Assembly (NCBI GenBank): GCA_002711845.1
Contig: PASF01000011.1
Span: 124,001 to 188,000, forward strand
DNA length: 64,000 bases
DNA from: Gammaproteobacteria bacterium
GTDB taxonomy: Bacteria > Pseudomonadota > Gammaproteobacteria > Pseudomonadales > Pseudohongiellaceae
Direction: 5' to 3'
The notes below the pieces were generated by a model. It was not told where the DNA came from. It did not search any database and saw only the letters and a list, made by a program, of their open reading frames with translations. Both the position numbers and the translations under genes were made by a program. Of the stretch, positions 9,998 through 18,210 are shown piece by piece (position 1 is the first letter of the stretch; every line of letters starts with the position of its first letter).

Positions 9998-11140
9998 TCA
10001 GTCCACCGAGTACCGGGTAAAAGCACCACCCGCCTGATTCAGCGAGTTCGGCCCTTCCGCCGCGTAAACATTACCGTCAGCATCTACCGCGACACCCTCG
10101 CCAGCAGTGCCCTGGTAAACGCGGTCCTCGCGCTCGAACGGTGGAATGAAACCGGTCACATGATCATGATCTATGTGGCCGATACGGACCCCATTGCGCC
10201 ATCCCACGTGGTTGGTCGGACTTGACTCCGAATCGATTGCATAAATCATATCGTCGTCAGTGATAAAAATGCCACTGACACGGCTGAACATGTAGCGCGA
10301 TGCCAGGTAATTGCCGTCCTGATCGAAAATTTCCAGGCGGTGATTGCCCCGGTCTGCGACCCATAGCCGGCCCTGAGAATCAAAATCCACGGCATGGGGC
10401 GTGCGGAATTCACCGTGACGCACGCCAATCTGCCCCCATTGTCTGATAAACGTGCCATCCGGCGCGAATTTCATGATCCGCGCGGTGAGACCATTAGCAC
10501 GGCCTTCGGCCATGGCCTGGTTCGTCGTCATACCCTGGCCACTGTGGCCATCTGACACGTAGATGCTGCCATCAGGACCCACCACCACATCATTGGGCTG
10601 ATTAAAGTGCCGGCTGTCATTGCCGGTCCGACCGGGTGTGCCCAGGCTCATCAGCAACTCACCCTCGGCACTGAACTTGTGTACCTGCTGGCCCTTGGTT
10701 CTTTCCTCATTGGTGGCAAAGTCGGTTACCCAGACATTGCCCTCGTCATCAACATGAATACCGTGAGGCGTCACCATGATACCCGCACCAAAGTTGGCCA
10801 GCACTGCACCGGTATTGCGGTCAAATTTGAAGATGGGCGCCACCGGATTGGTATGGCAATTGATCGGCACACCGGCGCCGAAACTGCCGGCCCCGCAACG
10901 CTCATAGGCCCAGATGTGACCGTCAAACGGGTCTATGTCAACGCCTGCCGTTGACCCCCACTCCCGGCCTTCCGGCAGTTCGCCCCAGTTCCGGGTGACC
11001 AGAGGATTGGGGTTGGGCAACCCTTCGCCAGTAATGGTGTTGCCGTTGCTGTCGGAACTGCTCACGCAGCCGGTCAGCAGGGTCGTGACCAGCGCACTGG
11101 CAGCGAAAAACTGTTTAACGGAAATCATCGTATCAGTCAT
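9998..11140 (-). CDS. NHL-repeat beta-propeller lipoprotein
   Basis: A 380-residue lipoprotein. The signal peptide ends in a lipobox (LLTGC, Cys at about residue 23), predicting envelope anchoring. The rest contains repeated propeller blades with the NHL pattern (for example FNQPNDVVVGPDGSIYVSD and FRTPHAVDFDSQGRLWVAD), as in peptidylglycine amidating lyase-like and other six-bladed propellers. The ATG at 11140 is chosen over an upstream in-frame codon because it places the signal peptide at the N-terminus and has GGAG about 12 bases upstream. It heads the operon with the glycosidase-like gene and diverges from the cryptochrome gene. Confidence 0.8.
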   Translation of the reverse strand: MTDTMISVKQFFAASALVTTLLTGCVSSSDSNGNTITGEGLPNPNPLVTRNWGELPEGREWGSTAGVDIDPFDGHIWAYERCGAGSFGAGVPINCHTNPVAPIFKFDRNTGAVLANFGAGIMVTPHGIHVDDEGNVWVTDFATNEERTKGQQVHKFSAEGELLMSLGTPGRTGNDSRHFNQPNDVVVGPDGSIYVSDGHSGQGMTTNQAMAEGRANGLTARIMKFAPDGTFIRQWGQIGVRHGEFRTPHAVDFDSQGRLWVADRGNHRLEIFDQDGNYLASRYMFSRVSGIFITDDDMIYAIDSESSPTNHVGWRNGVRIGHIDHDHVTGFIPPFEREDRVYQGTAGEGVAVDADGNVYAAEGPNSLNQAGGAFTRYSVD

Positions 11141-11177
11141 GGGGCTTTCGGGCTCCTGATTGTGGTATTGCCTTTTG

Positions 11178-11206
11178 TTGTAATGCCTGGCCCGGTTAAG
11201 CATACT
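11178..11206 (+). promoter_or_regulatory. sigma-70 promoter for the cryptochrome gene
   Basis: TTGTAA (11178-11183), 17-bp spacer, CATACT (11201-11206), about 40 bp before the start at 11248. It is the best promoter match in this divergent spacer; no light- or LexA-type operator is visible. Confidence 0.5.
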
Positions 11207-11247
11207 CCCAAGAACCAACAGGTCAACCGAGACCGCAGGATAACGTA

Positions 11248-12588
11248 ATGCTGACAACGCTGTACTGGTTCACACAGGACCTTCGACTGGATGACAACCC
11301 CGCCCTGACCCGCGCCGCGCAAAGTGATGCCCTGCTCTGCGTCTATTGTGTCAATCGACGGTGGTTTAATCCGCACCGCTATCACATCAGTGCCATGGGC
11401 ACGCACCGCTGGCACTTCCTGCAGCAGTCACTGGACGCGCTTTCTGCCGCCCTCGCAGGCCTGAACCAGCATCTGTATATCGAACACGGTTACCCTGAAC
11501 AGCAACTTATCGGCCTGATCGCCCGACACAGGATCACACGCCTGGTGTGCAGCCGGCAATTTGGCAGCGATGAGCGCAAAGTGCTCAGGTTGCTCGCAGA
11601 ACGCTTCCCGGGACTCGAGATCGAAGAGGTCGACAGCACCACGTTGTTTGACCAGCAGCAGCTGCCGATGGCCCCCCCCGAACTTCTGAAAGGCTTTACC
11701 CCATTTCGCCAACAGGCCGAGCAGTTGCAAGTGCCTCCGCCCGCCCAGACCCCGATGTCGCTGCCTCGCCCGGTGCTCAGGGCTGTGCCAGCCATGGCCC
11801 TGCCGGAATGGATTCCCGGCAGTTACCGTCGACCTGCTGCCTCGCAGACCAGTCTCAGCATTGCCGCCATCGGTGGCGGTGAGCCAGCCGGCAAACAACA
11901 ATTGCATGATTACTTCAGCAGCCAATTGCCATCCAGTTACAAACAAGTGCGCAATAAGCTGGACGGCTGGGAAAACTCAACCAAATTGTCACCCTGGCTG
12001 AATCAGGGCTGCCTGTCACCGCGACGGGTCACGCAGGTTCTACGGCAGTATGAGCAAAGGCACGGTCAGAATGAATCAACTGGATGGCTTTACTTTGAAT
12101 TATTGTGGCGCGAGTACTTTCAGTGGCTGGCGCAGGCCCAGGGCGACAGGTTATACGCGCTCAAGGGCATCGCAGACAAACCGCAGCACGGCTGCCTGCA
12201 CCCGGAACGCTACCAGAAATGGTGCCACGGCAATACGCCTTGGCCACTGGTGAACGCCTGCATGCGCCAGTTGAAAGAGACTGGCTATCTGTCAAATCGT
12301 GGTCGCCAGATTGCCGCCAGCTGCTTTATCAATGAGCTGGGGATGGACTGGCGATATGGCGCCGCCTGGTTTGAACACCAGTTGATCGATTACGACGTCG
12401 CCGTCAACTGGGGCAACTGGCAATACATCGCCGGTGTGGGTGTCGATCCGCGCGGCGGCAGGCATTTCGATATCGAAAAACAGACCGCGCTTCATGACCC
12501 TGACCGTGCCTATATCAATCGCTGGGCTCCCGACGCGCCGGAACTGGCGCTGGACTCGGTCGATGCTGCCGACTGGCCAATAAGCTGA
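11248..12588 (+). CDS. DASH-family cryptochrome / photolyase-related flavoprotein
   Basis: A 446-residue flavoprotein of the cryptochrome/photolyase superfamily. An N-terminal alpha/beta photolyase domain (TQDLRLDDNPAL near the start) is followed by the helical FAD domain. Signatures are LSPWLNQGCLSPRR at about 246-259, TGYLSNRGRQ at about 345 and NWGNWQYIAGVGVDPR at about 387-402, which fit CRY-DASH better than class I CPD photolyase. CRY-DASH proteins repair CPD lesions in single-stranded DNA and may act as light sensors. A run of eight C (11672-11679) lies within the coding region. AGGA about seven bases before the ATG supports the start. Confidence 0.88.
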   Translation: MLTTLYWFTQDLRLDDNPALTRAAQSDALLCVYCVNRRWFNPHRYHISAMGTHRWHFLQQSLDALSAALAGLNQHLYIEHGYPEQQLIGLIARHRITRLVCSRQFGSDERKVLRLLAERFPGLEIEEVDSTTLFDQQQLPMAPPELLKGFTPFRQQAEQLQVPPPAQTPMSLPRPVLRAVPAMALPEWIPGSYRRPAASQTSLSIAAIGGGEPAGKQQLHDYFSSQLPSSYKQVRNKLDGWENSTKLSPWLNQGCLSPRRVTQVLRQYEQRHGQNESTGWLYFELLWREYFQWLAQAQGDRLYALKGIADKPQHGCLHPERYQKWCHGNTPWPLVNACMRQLKETGYLSNRGRQIAASCFINELGMDWRYGAAWFEHQLIDYDVAVNWGNWQYIAGVGVDPRGGRHFDIEKQTALHDPDRAYINRWAPDAPELALDSVDAADWPIS

Positions 12589-12595
12589 ACGGGTG

Positions 12596-14254
12596 CTAAA
12601 TGCGTGAGCGGGTCAGTACCACATCGGCGTTACGCCACTGATCCTGAAACTGTCGCTGCACCAGTTGTGCCTCTGCCGTTTTGTCCTGCGCTGCCAGTGC
12701 CTGAAACAGACCAAAGTTGGCCCAGCCGTTTTGCTGGTTCCATTCCAGGTCCTTGCGATAAACAGCTTCAGCTTCTTCTGCACGACCGGCGTCCAGCAAT
12801 ACGGCGCCCAGATACAGGCGCATTGACTGCGACCAGTCCGGCGGCTCGGTGTAATTGAGGTTATCCTGGTATCGCACTGCCTCCTGATAATGCAAAATCG
12901 CAGCATCCAGATTACCCTGCGCTTCTTCCATCTCGCCCATCAACGCATGCATGGCCAGCGTCAGGACATGCGCAGCAGGTGTCGGGCCAACACCCTGATT
13001 GACGTCATCAGCGGCTATCTGAGCCCGGATGTTGTCGAGCGCCTGCTGCGCCGGTCCGGGTTGACCTTTGGCGACATGAGCGCTGCCCAGGGTGTAACTC
13101 AGCATGCCCTTGAGATACGGTGTGCTGGCATTTTCCAGGCGCGTGTCATGCGCTGCATGAATCCGGTCCCATTGACCAAACACCTTGTCGATAATCCATT
13201 CATGCGCGATGTTCTTCTGGCCCCGGCCGCTGACCGCAGAGGCGTTGGCGGCATTGCGGGCCGCCGCTTCGGATGCCTGCGCATAGTTGCCCTGCAGCAT
13301 GTTGGCATAACGCACAAAATCCAGTGCGTGCGCCGAATGCGAGCGGTGCGACAGCGAGTAGGTACCAATGGTGGGGAAATTGGTGTCACCCCAAAGTTCT
13401 GCAAACTGCTGGTCAACCACCTGTGAGCGCTCATTGGTGCTGACCGCTTTCTCGTATTCACCCACACGCAGGTATATGTGCCCGGGCATGTGCACCATGT
13501 GCCCGGAAATAGGCACGATTGATTCCAGCTTCTGCGCCGCCGGCAGGGCCAGCTCCGGCTGGGACGAGGCTTCCATCAGGTGAATGTACAGATGATTGGC
13601 ACCAGGGTGATCATGTTCCACGGTCATCGCGGTTTCCAGCGCCGTCTGTGCTTCCGCTGTGCCGGGTTTGGCCGACCCGTCCATATTCCAGTAGTCCCAG
13701 CGCGTCGTGTTCATATAGGCTTCGGCAAACACCGTTGCGATATCCGGGTCATCCGGGTATTGCTGGTGCAGGCCTCGCATGGCATTCAGATAGGCGGCAT
13801 CACGTTCCCGATCATTGGCAATGGCATCTTTGTTGTACAGAACAAACAGGGCATTGATCATGTCCTGCTCTTTGGCGGTTGCGTTGTTGGAAAGCGCCAG
13901 CGCCCGGCGTATCGCGGCCAGACCGGCGCCCTGTGGATCATCCGGGAGATTGGCATACCGACTGTTGGGATTGGGACCCGCCGCATGCGCCAGCCCCCAG
14001 TACGGCATTGGGTTGTCAGGCGCCAAACGGGCGGCTTCCTGATAAGAGGCAATGGATTCGGGGAAATAGAAGCTCCACGCCATCCGCAGGCCCTGATCGA
14101 AAAACGCCTGCGCTTCCGCGTTGTTTATTGACGTCGGTCTGCTGTAGGTTCCGCCGCCGGGCACCAACACCGCCAGCGGCTCATCCTGCGCCAGCCCTTG
14201 AGTGGATGACAACAGCCCCGACAAAAGGGCAAAAACAGCCAGTATCTGCTTCAT
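12596..14254 (-). CDS. secreted tetratricopeptide-repeat protein
   Basis: A 552-residue exported protein with a signal peptide (MKQILAVFALLSGLLSS, cleavage near LAQ) and scattered TPR helices. The motif MPGHIYLRVGEYEKAV about halfway through is typical of a widespread family of exported TPR proteins without assigned function. The ATG at 14254 has GGAG six bases upstream and is preferred over an in-frame codon 93 bp further out, which would bury the signal peptide. A TATACT -10 box (minus strand, 14295-14300) lies about 40 bp upstream without a clear -35. A role in envelope protein interactions is inference. Confidence 0.78.
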   Translation of the reverse strand: MKQILAVFALLSGLLSSTQGLAQDEPLAVLVPGGGTYSRPTSINNAEAQAFFDQGLRMAWSFYFPESIASYQEAARLAPDNPMPYWGLAHAAGPNPNSRYANLPDDPQGAGLAAIRRALALSNNATAKEQDMINALFVLYNKDAIANDRERDAAYLNAMRGLHQQYPDDPDIATVFAEAYMNTTRWDYWNMDGSAKPGTAEAQTALETAMTVEHDHPGANHLYIHLMEASSQPELALPAAQKLESIVPISGHMVHMPGHIYLRVGEYEKAVSTNERSQVVDQQFAELWGDTNFPTIGTYSLSHRSHSAHALDFVRYANMLQGNYAQASEAAARNAANASAVSGRGQKNIAHEWIIDKVFGQWDRIHAAHDTRLENASTPYLKGMLSYTLGSAHVAKGQPGPAQQALDNIRAQIAADDVNQGVGPTPAAHVLTLAMHALMGEMEEAQGNLDAAILHYQEAVRYQDNLNYTEPPDWSQSMRLYLGAVLLDAGRAEEAEAVYRKDLEWNQQNGWANFGLFQALAAQDKTAEAQLVQRQFQDQWRNADVVLTRSRI

Positions 14255-14363
14255 AAGGTACTCCGTTTTTGTTTTGATTCTGCAACGGGCACTGAGTATA
14301 ACGCGAACCGGACACAAAGACCGTACTTCAGGCAGCCTGTGCGACAATCAGCCGCAGCGTCCA

Positions 14364-15308
14364 CTACATGTTGCGCAGCCTGATGACATCCCGTCCGACT
14401 TCCCACAGCGGGAACATGGCAATCACGATCAGCGTGAACATCGCGCTGCGCTCAAGCTGCTCCAGGTTGAAGACCGCCTGCCACTGCGCCGCCTCGGTAT
14501 TGATTAGCGGGCTGCTGGCGGCCAGCGTCAGCGTGGCAATCACCAGCGCGAGGTTCAAAGCAATATTGCCCAACAACATCTGCCGGCTCCAGAAACGCTG
14601 GCGTAGTTGCCACAGGCTGGCAGCGATGCCCAGCACAGCGAGAAGACTCGCCCACTTGAGAAACTGGTGCGCCTGGTCACTGACAATAAAGCGCAGGCTT
14701 GCCAACTGTTCGGCTGGCATCCACACCGGGTACCAGATCACCACCAGCAGAAAGGCGTAGGTCGCCAGGTCAGTGAATATGTCCTGCAAGGATATATGCT
14801 GCCAACCCGGTCCAGCGTCAGGGAGTTGCATGGGCTGCCAATCGGTGTTGCAGGCAGCGCTGTGGTCAGCAGGCTGGCGCGACATCAACCAGAACGCAGC
14901 GGTGATGCTGGCAAAACCGAAAATGGCGTCATTCAGAAAACCACCTGCCAGACCAAACAGATAGCGCACCAGCCCCATATCGGTGCTGGATAACCAGGTC
15001 ATGGTGGTCTCCAGCACCTGCAAGGGAAACAGGATGCCCAGCACCATATACAGTGTGTATTGGTAGAGTGGCATGTAGCTCAAGCGAATCAGCGGCTGCG
15101 GCGGCACAAACTGCTGCGCCACCGTGCGCGGTCGCCCCATCTGTTTCAGGACCGCGGCAATGTCTGCCTCTGTCAACCGGCCCTGCTGGTCCGCCAGGCT
15201 ATCCAGTTGATCCATGATATTGGCACTCAGCTCACGACCAATTTCATCACGCTTGTTCTCGGGAAGTTCACGCTGCACAGCAGCGACGTACCGTGTCACC
15301 AGATCCAT
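14364..15308 (-). CDS. PadR-linked membrane protein (HAAS-type N-terminal domain)
   Basis: A 314-residue protein. The first 80 residues form a soluble helical domain (LPENKRDEIGRELSANIMDQ, then AAVLKQMGRP) like the HAAS/permease-prefix domains encoded next to PadR regulators. About six membrane helices follow. Its ATG (15306-15308) overlaps the padR stop (15308-15310) by one base in a TGATG junction, so translation is probably coupled. PadR-HAAS pairs usually control or form membrane stress or export modules; the substrate here is unknown. Confidence 0.72.
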   Translation of the reverse strand: MDLVTRYVAAVQRELPENKRDEIGRELSANIMDQLDSLADQQGRLTEADIAAVLKQMGRPRTVAQQFVPPQPLIRLSYMPLYQYTLYMVLGILFPLQVLETTMTWLSSTDMGLVRYLFGLAGGFLNDAIFGFASITAAFWLMSRQPADHSAACNTDWQPMQLPDAGPGWQHISLQDIFTDLATYAFLLVVIWYPVWMPAEQLASLRFIVSDQAHQFLKWASLLAVLGIAASLWQLRQRFWSRQMLLGNIALNLALVIATLTLAASSPLINTEAAQWQAVFNLEQLERSAMFTLIVIAMFPLWEVGRDVIRLRNM

Positions 15309-15655
15309 CAGTTGCTCTCCTCTGTCGCGATATCCAGTAAACTGTCCAGAGCGGCATTCAATACTCGCCACTCGTCGGTCAGCTGTTCCAGCAGCGTTGC
15401 CCCAAGATCGGACAATTGGTAATAGCGCCGTTCCCGACCCTCGCCCTGGCGCCACTCGCTGTCCAGCAGCCCCTGATCCGCCAGTCGACGTATCAGCGGA
15501 TACAACGTGCCTTCATCAATATCAATGCCACGTCCCTGCAACTGCTTGCGCAGTGAGTAGCCGTAGTGTGGCTGTTTGAGCGAGGCAAGTACGGCCAGCA
15601 CCAGCACGCCACGGCGCAGTTCCAGTCGCATTTTGTCCAGCTGGGCGGTTGTCAT
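15308..15655 (-). CDS. PadR family transcriptional regulator
   Basis: A 115-residue winged-helix repressor of the short PadR type. The core reads LELRRGVLVLAVLASLKQ, then HYGYSLRKQL and DEGTLYPLIRRL, followed by ERRYYQLSDLG in the wing. The ATG at 15655 has AGGAAA eight bases upstream; an upstream in-frame codon is rejected because it lies in the promoter. Self-complementary sequences overlapping its own promoter (15683-15725) suggest autoregulation. It is cotranscribed with the HAAS-type membrane gene and diverges from the nitroreductase operon. Confidence 0.88.
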   Translation of the reverse strand: MTTAQLDKMRLELRRGVLVLAVLASLKQPHYGYSLRKQLQGRGIDIDEGTLYPLIRRLADQGLLDSEWRQGEGRERRYYQLSDLGATLLEQLTDEWRVLNAALDSLLDIATEESN

Positions 15656-15682
15656 GGGGTCATTTCCTGTGCGGTAAAGAAA

Positions 15683-15733
15683 ATACTGTGTGTCACACAG
15701 CATAATACTAGGCGCCACACAGTATAAATGCAA
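15683..15733 (-). promoter_or_regulatory. padR promoter with overlapping inverted-repeat operators
   Basis: On the minus strand TTGCAT (15728-15733), 17 bp and TAGTAT (15705-15710) form a sigma-70 promoter. Two dyads overlap it. ATACTGTGTG (15683-15692) and CACACAGTAT (15716-15725) are perfect inverted copies. CTGTGTG-T-CACACAG (15686-15700) is a perfect tight palindrome just downstream of the -10. Such TGTG/CACA dyads fit a PadR-type dimer binding to its own promoter. Confidence 0.6.
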
Positions 15734-15767
15734 GCACCGGGCAGGTATTTTGCGCAACCGCCATTTA

Positions 15768-15810
15768 GTTCGACATCGCACTTGTTTGGTTCGACATCGT
15801 ACTATATACT
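15768..15810 (+). promoter_or_regulatory. nitroreductase-marR promoter with duplicated operator
   Basis: TTGTTT (15782-15787), 17 bp and TATACT (15805-15810) form the promoter. TTCGACATCG occurs twice, at 15769-15778 and 15790-15799, exactly 21 bp (two helical turns) apart; one copy is upstream of the -35 and one sits in the spacer. Each copy is the centre of an imperfect palindrome (AGTTCGA-CA-TCGCACT at the first), the form expected for a MarR dimer site. The MarR gene at the end of this operon is the obvious candidate repressor. Confidence 0.6.
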
Positions 15811-15844
15811 AAGTTTCCGACTTCCAGTTCCGGAGACCGACATC

Positions 15845-17023
15845 ATGATCAGACAGGACGAACACTTGGGTGCACGCGACAAACTGTCTCGCCGACGTTT
15901 TATTGCCACTGTCGGTGGCGGCATCATCATTGCCGCGGGCACAGGGCTTGCCGGCTTCGCTGTCAGCCGGACACCCAGGGCCGCGCTGGCACCCTGGCAG
16001 GAAGCAGGACATTTTGCCGATCCTCGCCGCCACGCCCTGTCGTATGCGATTCTGGCACCCAACCCGCACAACCTGCAGCCCTGGATGGTTGATTTGCATG
16101 AGCCCGGTGTCGTGACGCTGCTCGTCGACCCGGGACGAAGACTGCCGGAGACCGATCCTTTTGACCGCCAGCTGACCATCGGGCTGGGTTGCTTTCTGGC
16201 ACTGATGCAGATTGCGGCATCAACACAGGGATACGAGACAGAAATACAGCTGTTTCCTGACGGATCAGATACCCGTCTGCTGGGCGCACGGGCGGTTGCC
16301 CGTGTACAGTTTCGTGGCAGCCCCATCGAGGCCGACACCTTGTTCAGCAGCATACTGGCGCGGCGTTCAACCAAAGAGCCCTTTGATATGGCTCGTTCAG
16401 TCGATAACACCACCCTTTCCGCGCTGAACCCCTGGATAGACGGTGTCAGGTTTGCCGGCACCGTTGACGCCACGCAGGTAGCCACACTGCGCGAGCTGAT
16501 CTGGGAGGCCTTCAAGGTCGAGTACGAAACCCCCGCCACTCTCCAGGAGAGCATAGACCTGATGCGCCTGGGCAAGTCAGCCATCAACGCCTCACCCGAT
16601 GGCATTGATATCGGCGGCATGCCACTGGAAGCACTGTACCGTCTGGGCCTTCTCTCACAACAGGATCTGGCCACACCGGGAACATTCGCCTACCAGACCG
16701 GGCTGGATATGTACCAGAACATGTTTGCGGCCACACCGGCATTTGTCTGGCTATCCACGGCCGACAATAGCCGCGAAAGCCAGATCGCTGCCGGCCACGC
16801 CTGGTTACGCCTGAACTTGCAGACCACCCGGCAAGACATTGCCCTGCACCCGGTCAGCCAGTGTCTGCAGGAGTATCCGCAAATGCGCGCGCACTACCAG
16901 CGCGTCCATCAACTGCTGGCCAATGACGGCGAAACGGTGCAGATGCTCGGCCGTTTGGGTTATGCTGCTGCCGTTCCTCCCACACCCCGCTGGAGTCTTG
17001 ATGAAAAAATCAGATTCACCTGA
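15845..17023 (+). CDS. Tat-exported nitroreductase-like (Acg-type) FMN oxidoreductase
   Basis: A 392-residue protein with a twin-arginine signal (SRRRFIATVGGG, residues 15-26) followed by a hydrophobic stretch, so it is probably exported folded with its flavin. The mature part resembles nitroreductase-superfamily proteins of the Acg type: ILAPNPHNLQPW near residue 70 corresponds to the conserved FMN-contacting segment, and STKEPFD to a later one. The ATG at 15845 has GGAG nine bases upstream. It overlaps the marR gene by 23 bp. The substrate (nitro compounds, quinones or none) is unknown. Confidence 0.75.
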   Translation: MIRQDEHLGARDKLSRRRFIATVGGGIIIAAGTGLAGFAVSRTPRAALAPWQEAGHFADPRRHALSYAILAPNPHNLQPWMVDLHEPGVVTLLVDPGRRLPETDPFDRQLTIGLGCFLALMQIAASTQGYETEIQLFPDGSDTRLLGARAVARVQFRGSPIEADTLFSSILARRSTKEPFDMARSVDNTTLSALNPWIDGVRFAGTVDATQVATLRELIWEAFKVEYETPATLQESIDLMRLGKSAINASPDGIDIGGMPLEALYRLGLLSQQDLATPGTFAYQTGLDMYQNMFAATPAFVWLSTADNSRESQIAAGHAWLRLNLQTTRQDIALHPVSQCLQEYPQMRAHYQRVHQLLANDGETVQMLGRLGYAAAVPPTPRWSLDEKIRFT

Positions 17024-17480
17024 TACACCCGATGTCGGCAACGCGCAGCTGATGTTTGATGTATTGAATGAAGTTGGCATCATTGCCCAGCTCAGCCGGA
17101 CGCTGCTGGAATCCCGGCTCGAGGGCGGGCTCACGCAGCAGCATTTCGGTGTGCTGAACCACCTGGTACGACTGGGCGATGGCCGGGCACCGCTGGAGGT
17201 CGCACGGGCCTTTCAGGTACCCAAAACCAGCATGTCACACACATTGGCCGGTCTGGAGAAACGCGGATTGATTCGCATGCTGCCAAACCCTGCTGATGGC
17301 CGCGGCAAACTGATATACCTGAACGACGAGGGTCGCAAACTTCGCGAACATGCTGTCACCGCTATTGTGCCGGATGTCCTTGCGCTGATTCCCCAGTTTG
17401 GGGCTGACGACGCGAATACCATGTTGCCGCTATTGAGAAAATTGCGGGTGTTGCTGGACGATGCGCGCGACCCTCGCTGA
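17001..17480 (+). CDS. MarR family transcriptional regulator
   Basis: A 159-residue winged-helix regulator. The DNA-binding part shows LTQQHFGVLNHLVRLG, then VPKTSMSHTLAGLEKRGLI (recognition helix) and NPADGRGKLIYLNDEG (wing with the family D-x-R motif). The ATG at 17001 lies inside the end of the nitroreductase gene, with GGAG five bases upstream, so the two are translationally linked. It probably represses its own operon through the duplicated site at 15768-15810; the inducer is unknown. Confidence 0.88.
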   Translation: MKKSDSPDTPDVGNAQLMFDVLNEVGIIAQLSRTLLESRLEGGLTQQHFGVLNHLVRLGDGRAPLEVARAFQVPKTSMSHTLAGLEKRGLIRMLPNPADGRGKLIYLNDEGRKLREHAVTAIVPDVLALIPQFGADDANTMLPLLRKLRVLLDDARDPR

Positions 17481-17610
17481 CTGGCTCCCAGTGCGTCAAT
17501 ATTCAGTGTCCTTCGTTCATGGCGGCTAAGGGTTAGACAGGGCACCTGGAGTCACCCCGGAAATTTTTGTTACGCTGGTGGCTGTTATTCCTGAGCAGGC
17601 AACATCTGTC

Positions 17611-18210
17611 ATGGACAAAAAACACAGCGAATACCGCAAGAAACGCGATACTGACAACAGCGGAGAGCCGTCGGGAAAGCAGTCAGGCGGCGGGAAAGGT
17701 AACAACCGCTTTGTTATTCAAAAGCACGACGCCAGTCAGCTGCACTACGATTTCCGCCTCGAAATCGACGGCACACTCAAATCATGGGCCGTGCCCAAGG
17801 GTCCCTCTACCGACACATCGGAGAAGCGACTCGCCATTGAGGTAGAGGATCATCCGCTGGACTATGCTGATTTTGAAGGCGTCATCCCGGCCGGCGAATA
17901 TGGCGCAGGCACTGTCATGGCCTGGGACCGCGGCAGTTATCGCAATTTGCGCCGCAAAGGCGACGAAGCGCTAACGATGAAGGAGTCCCATGCGGAGGGT
18001 CAGATTGAAGTCTGGCTGAAAGGCAGCAAGCTTCAAGGCGGATACGTTTTGAAGCGTTTTCGCAACGGCAAGAAGCCACAGTGGTTGCTGATCAAGATGG
18101 ACGACGAAGAGGCCGATGGCCGCCGCAACCCCACGTCCACCGAGAACAACTCGGTAAAAACCGGCCGTGACCTGAAGACCATCACCAAAGCAGAGTCGGG
18201 GGGGCGATAA
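17611..18210 (+). CDS. LigD-type 3'-phosphoesterase domain protein
   Basis: A 199-residue stand-alone version of the phosphoesterase (PE) module of bacterial LigD, which trims 3'-ribonucleotides and 3'-phosphates at DNA ends. The active-site residues known from Pseudomonas LigD (H42, H48, D50, R52, H84) appear with the same spacing as H39, H45, D47, R49 and H81 (KHDASQLHYDFRLE, then EDHP). Its TAA overlaps the ATG of the polymerase-domain gene by one base. A run of seven G (18198-18204) lies just before the stop; one extra G would fuse it in frame to the polymerase domain. Confidence 0.88.
   Translation: MDKKHSEYRKKRDTDNSGEPSGKQSGGGKGNNRFVIQKHDASQLHYDFRLEIDGTLKSWAVPKGPSTDTSEKRLAIEVEDHPLDYADFEGVIPAGEYGAGTVMAWDRGSYRNLRRKGDEALTMKESHAEGQIEVWLKGSKLQGGYVLKRFRNGKKPQWLLIKMDDEEADGRRNPTSTENNSVKTGRDLKTITKAESGGR
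18198..18204 (+). repeat. G7 homopolymer at the PE/POL gene junction
   Basis: Seven consecutive G residues, six bases before the start of the polymerase-domain gene. A gain of one G, or a -1 ribosomal slip here, puts the phosphoesterase frame into the polymerase frame, reading GCG ATA ATG across the junction. Confidence 0.95.

Noticed and set aside
15802-16674. 290-codon frame antisense to the nitroreductase gene
   Set aside because: Serine- and arginine-rich translation typical of reverse-strand shadow; the sense gene is well supported.
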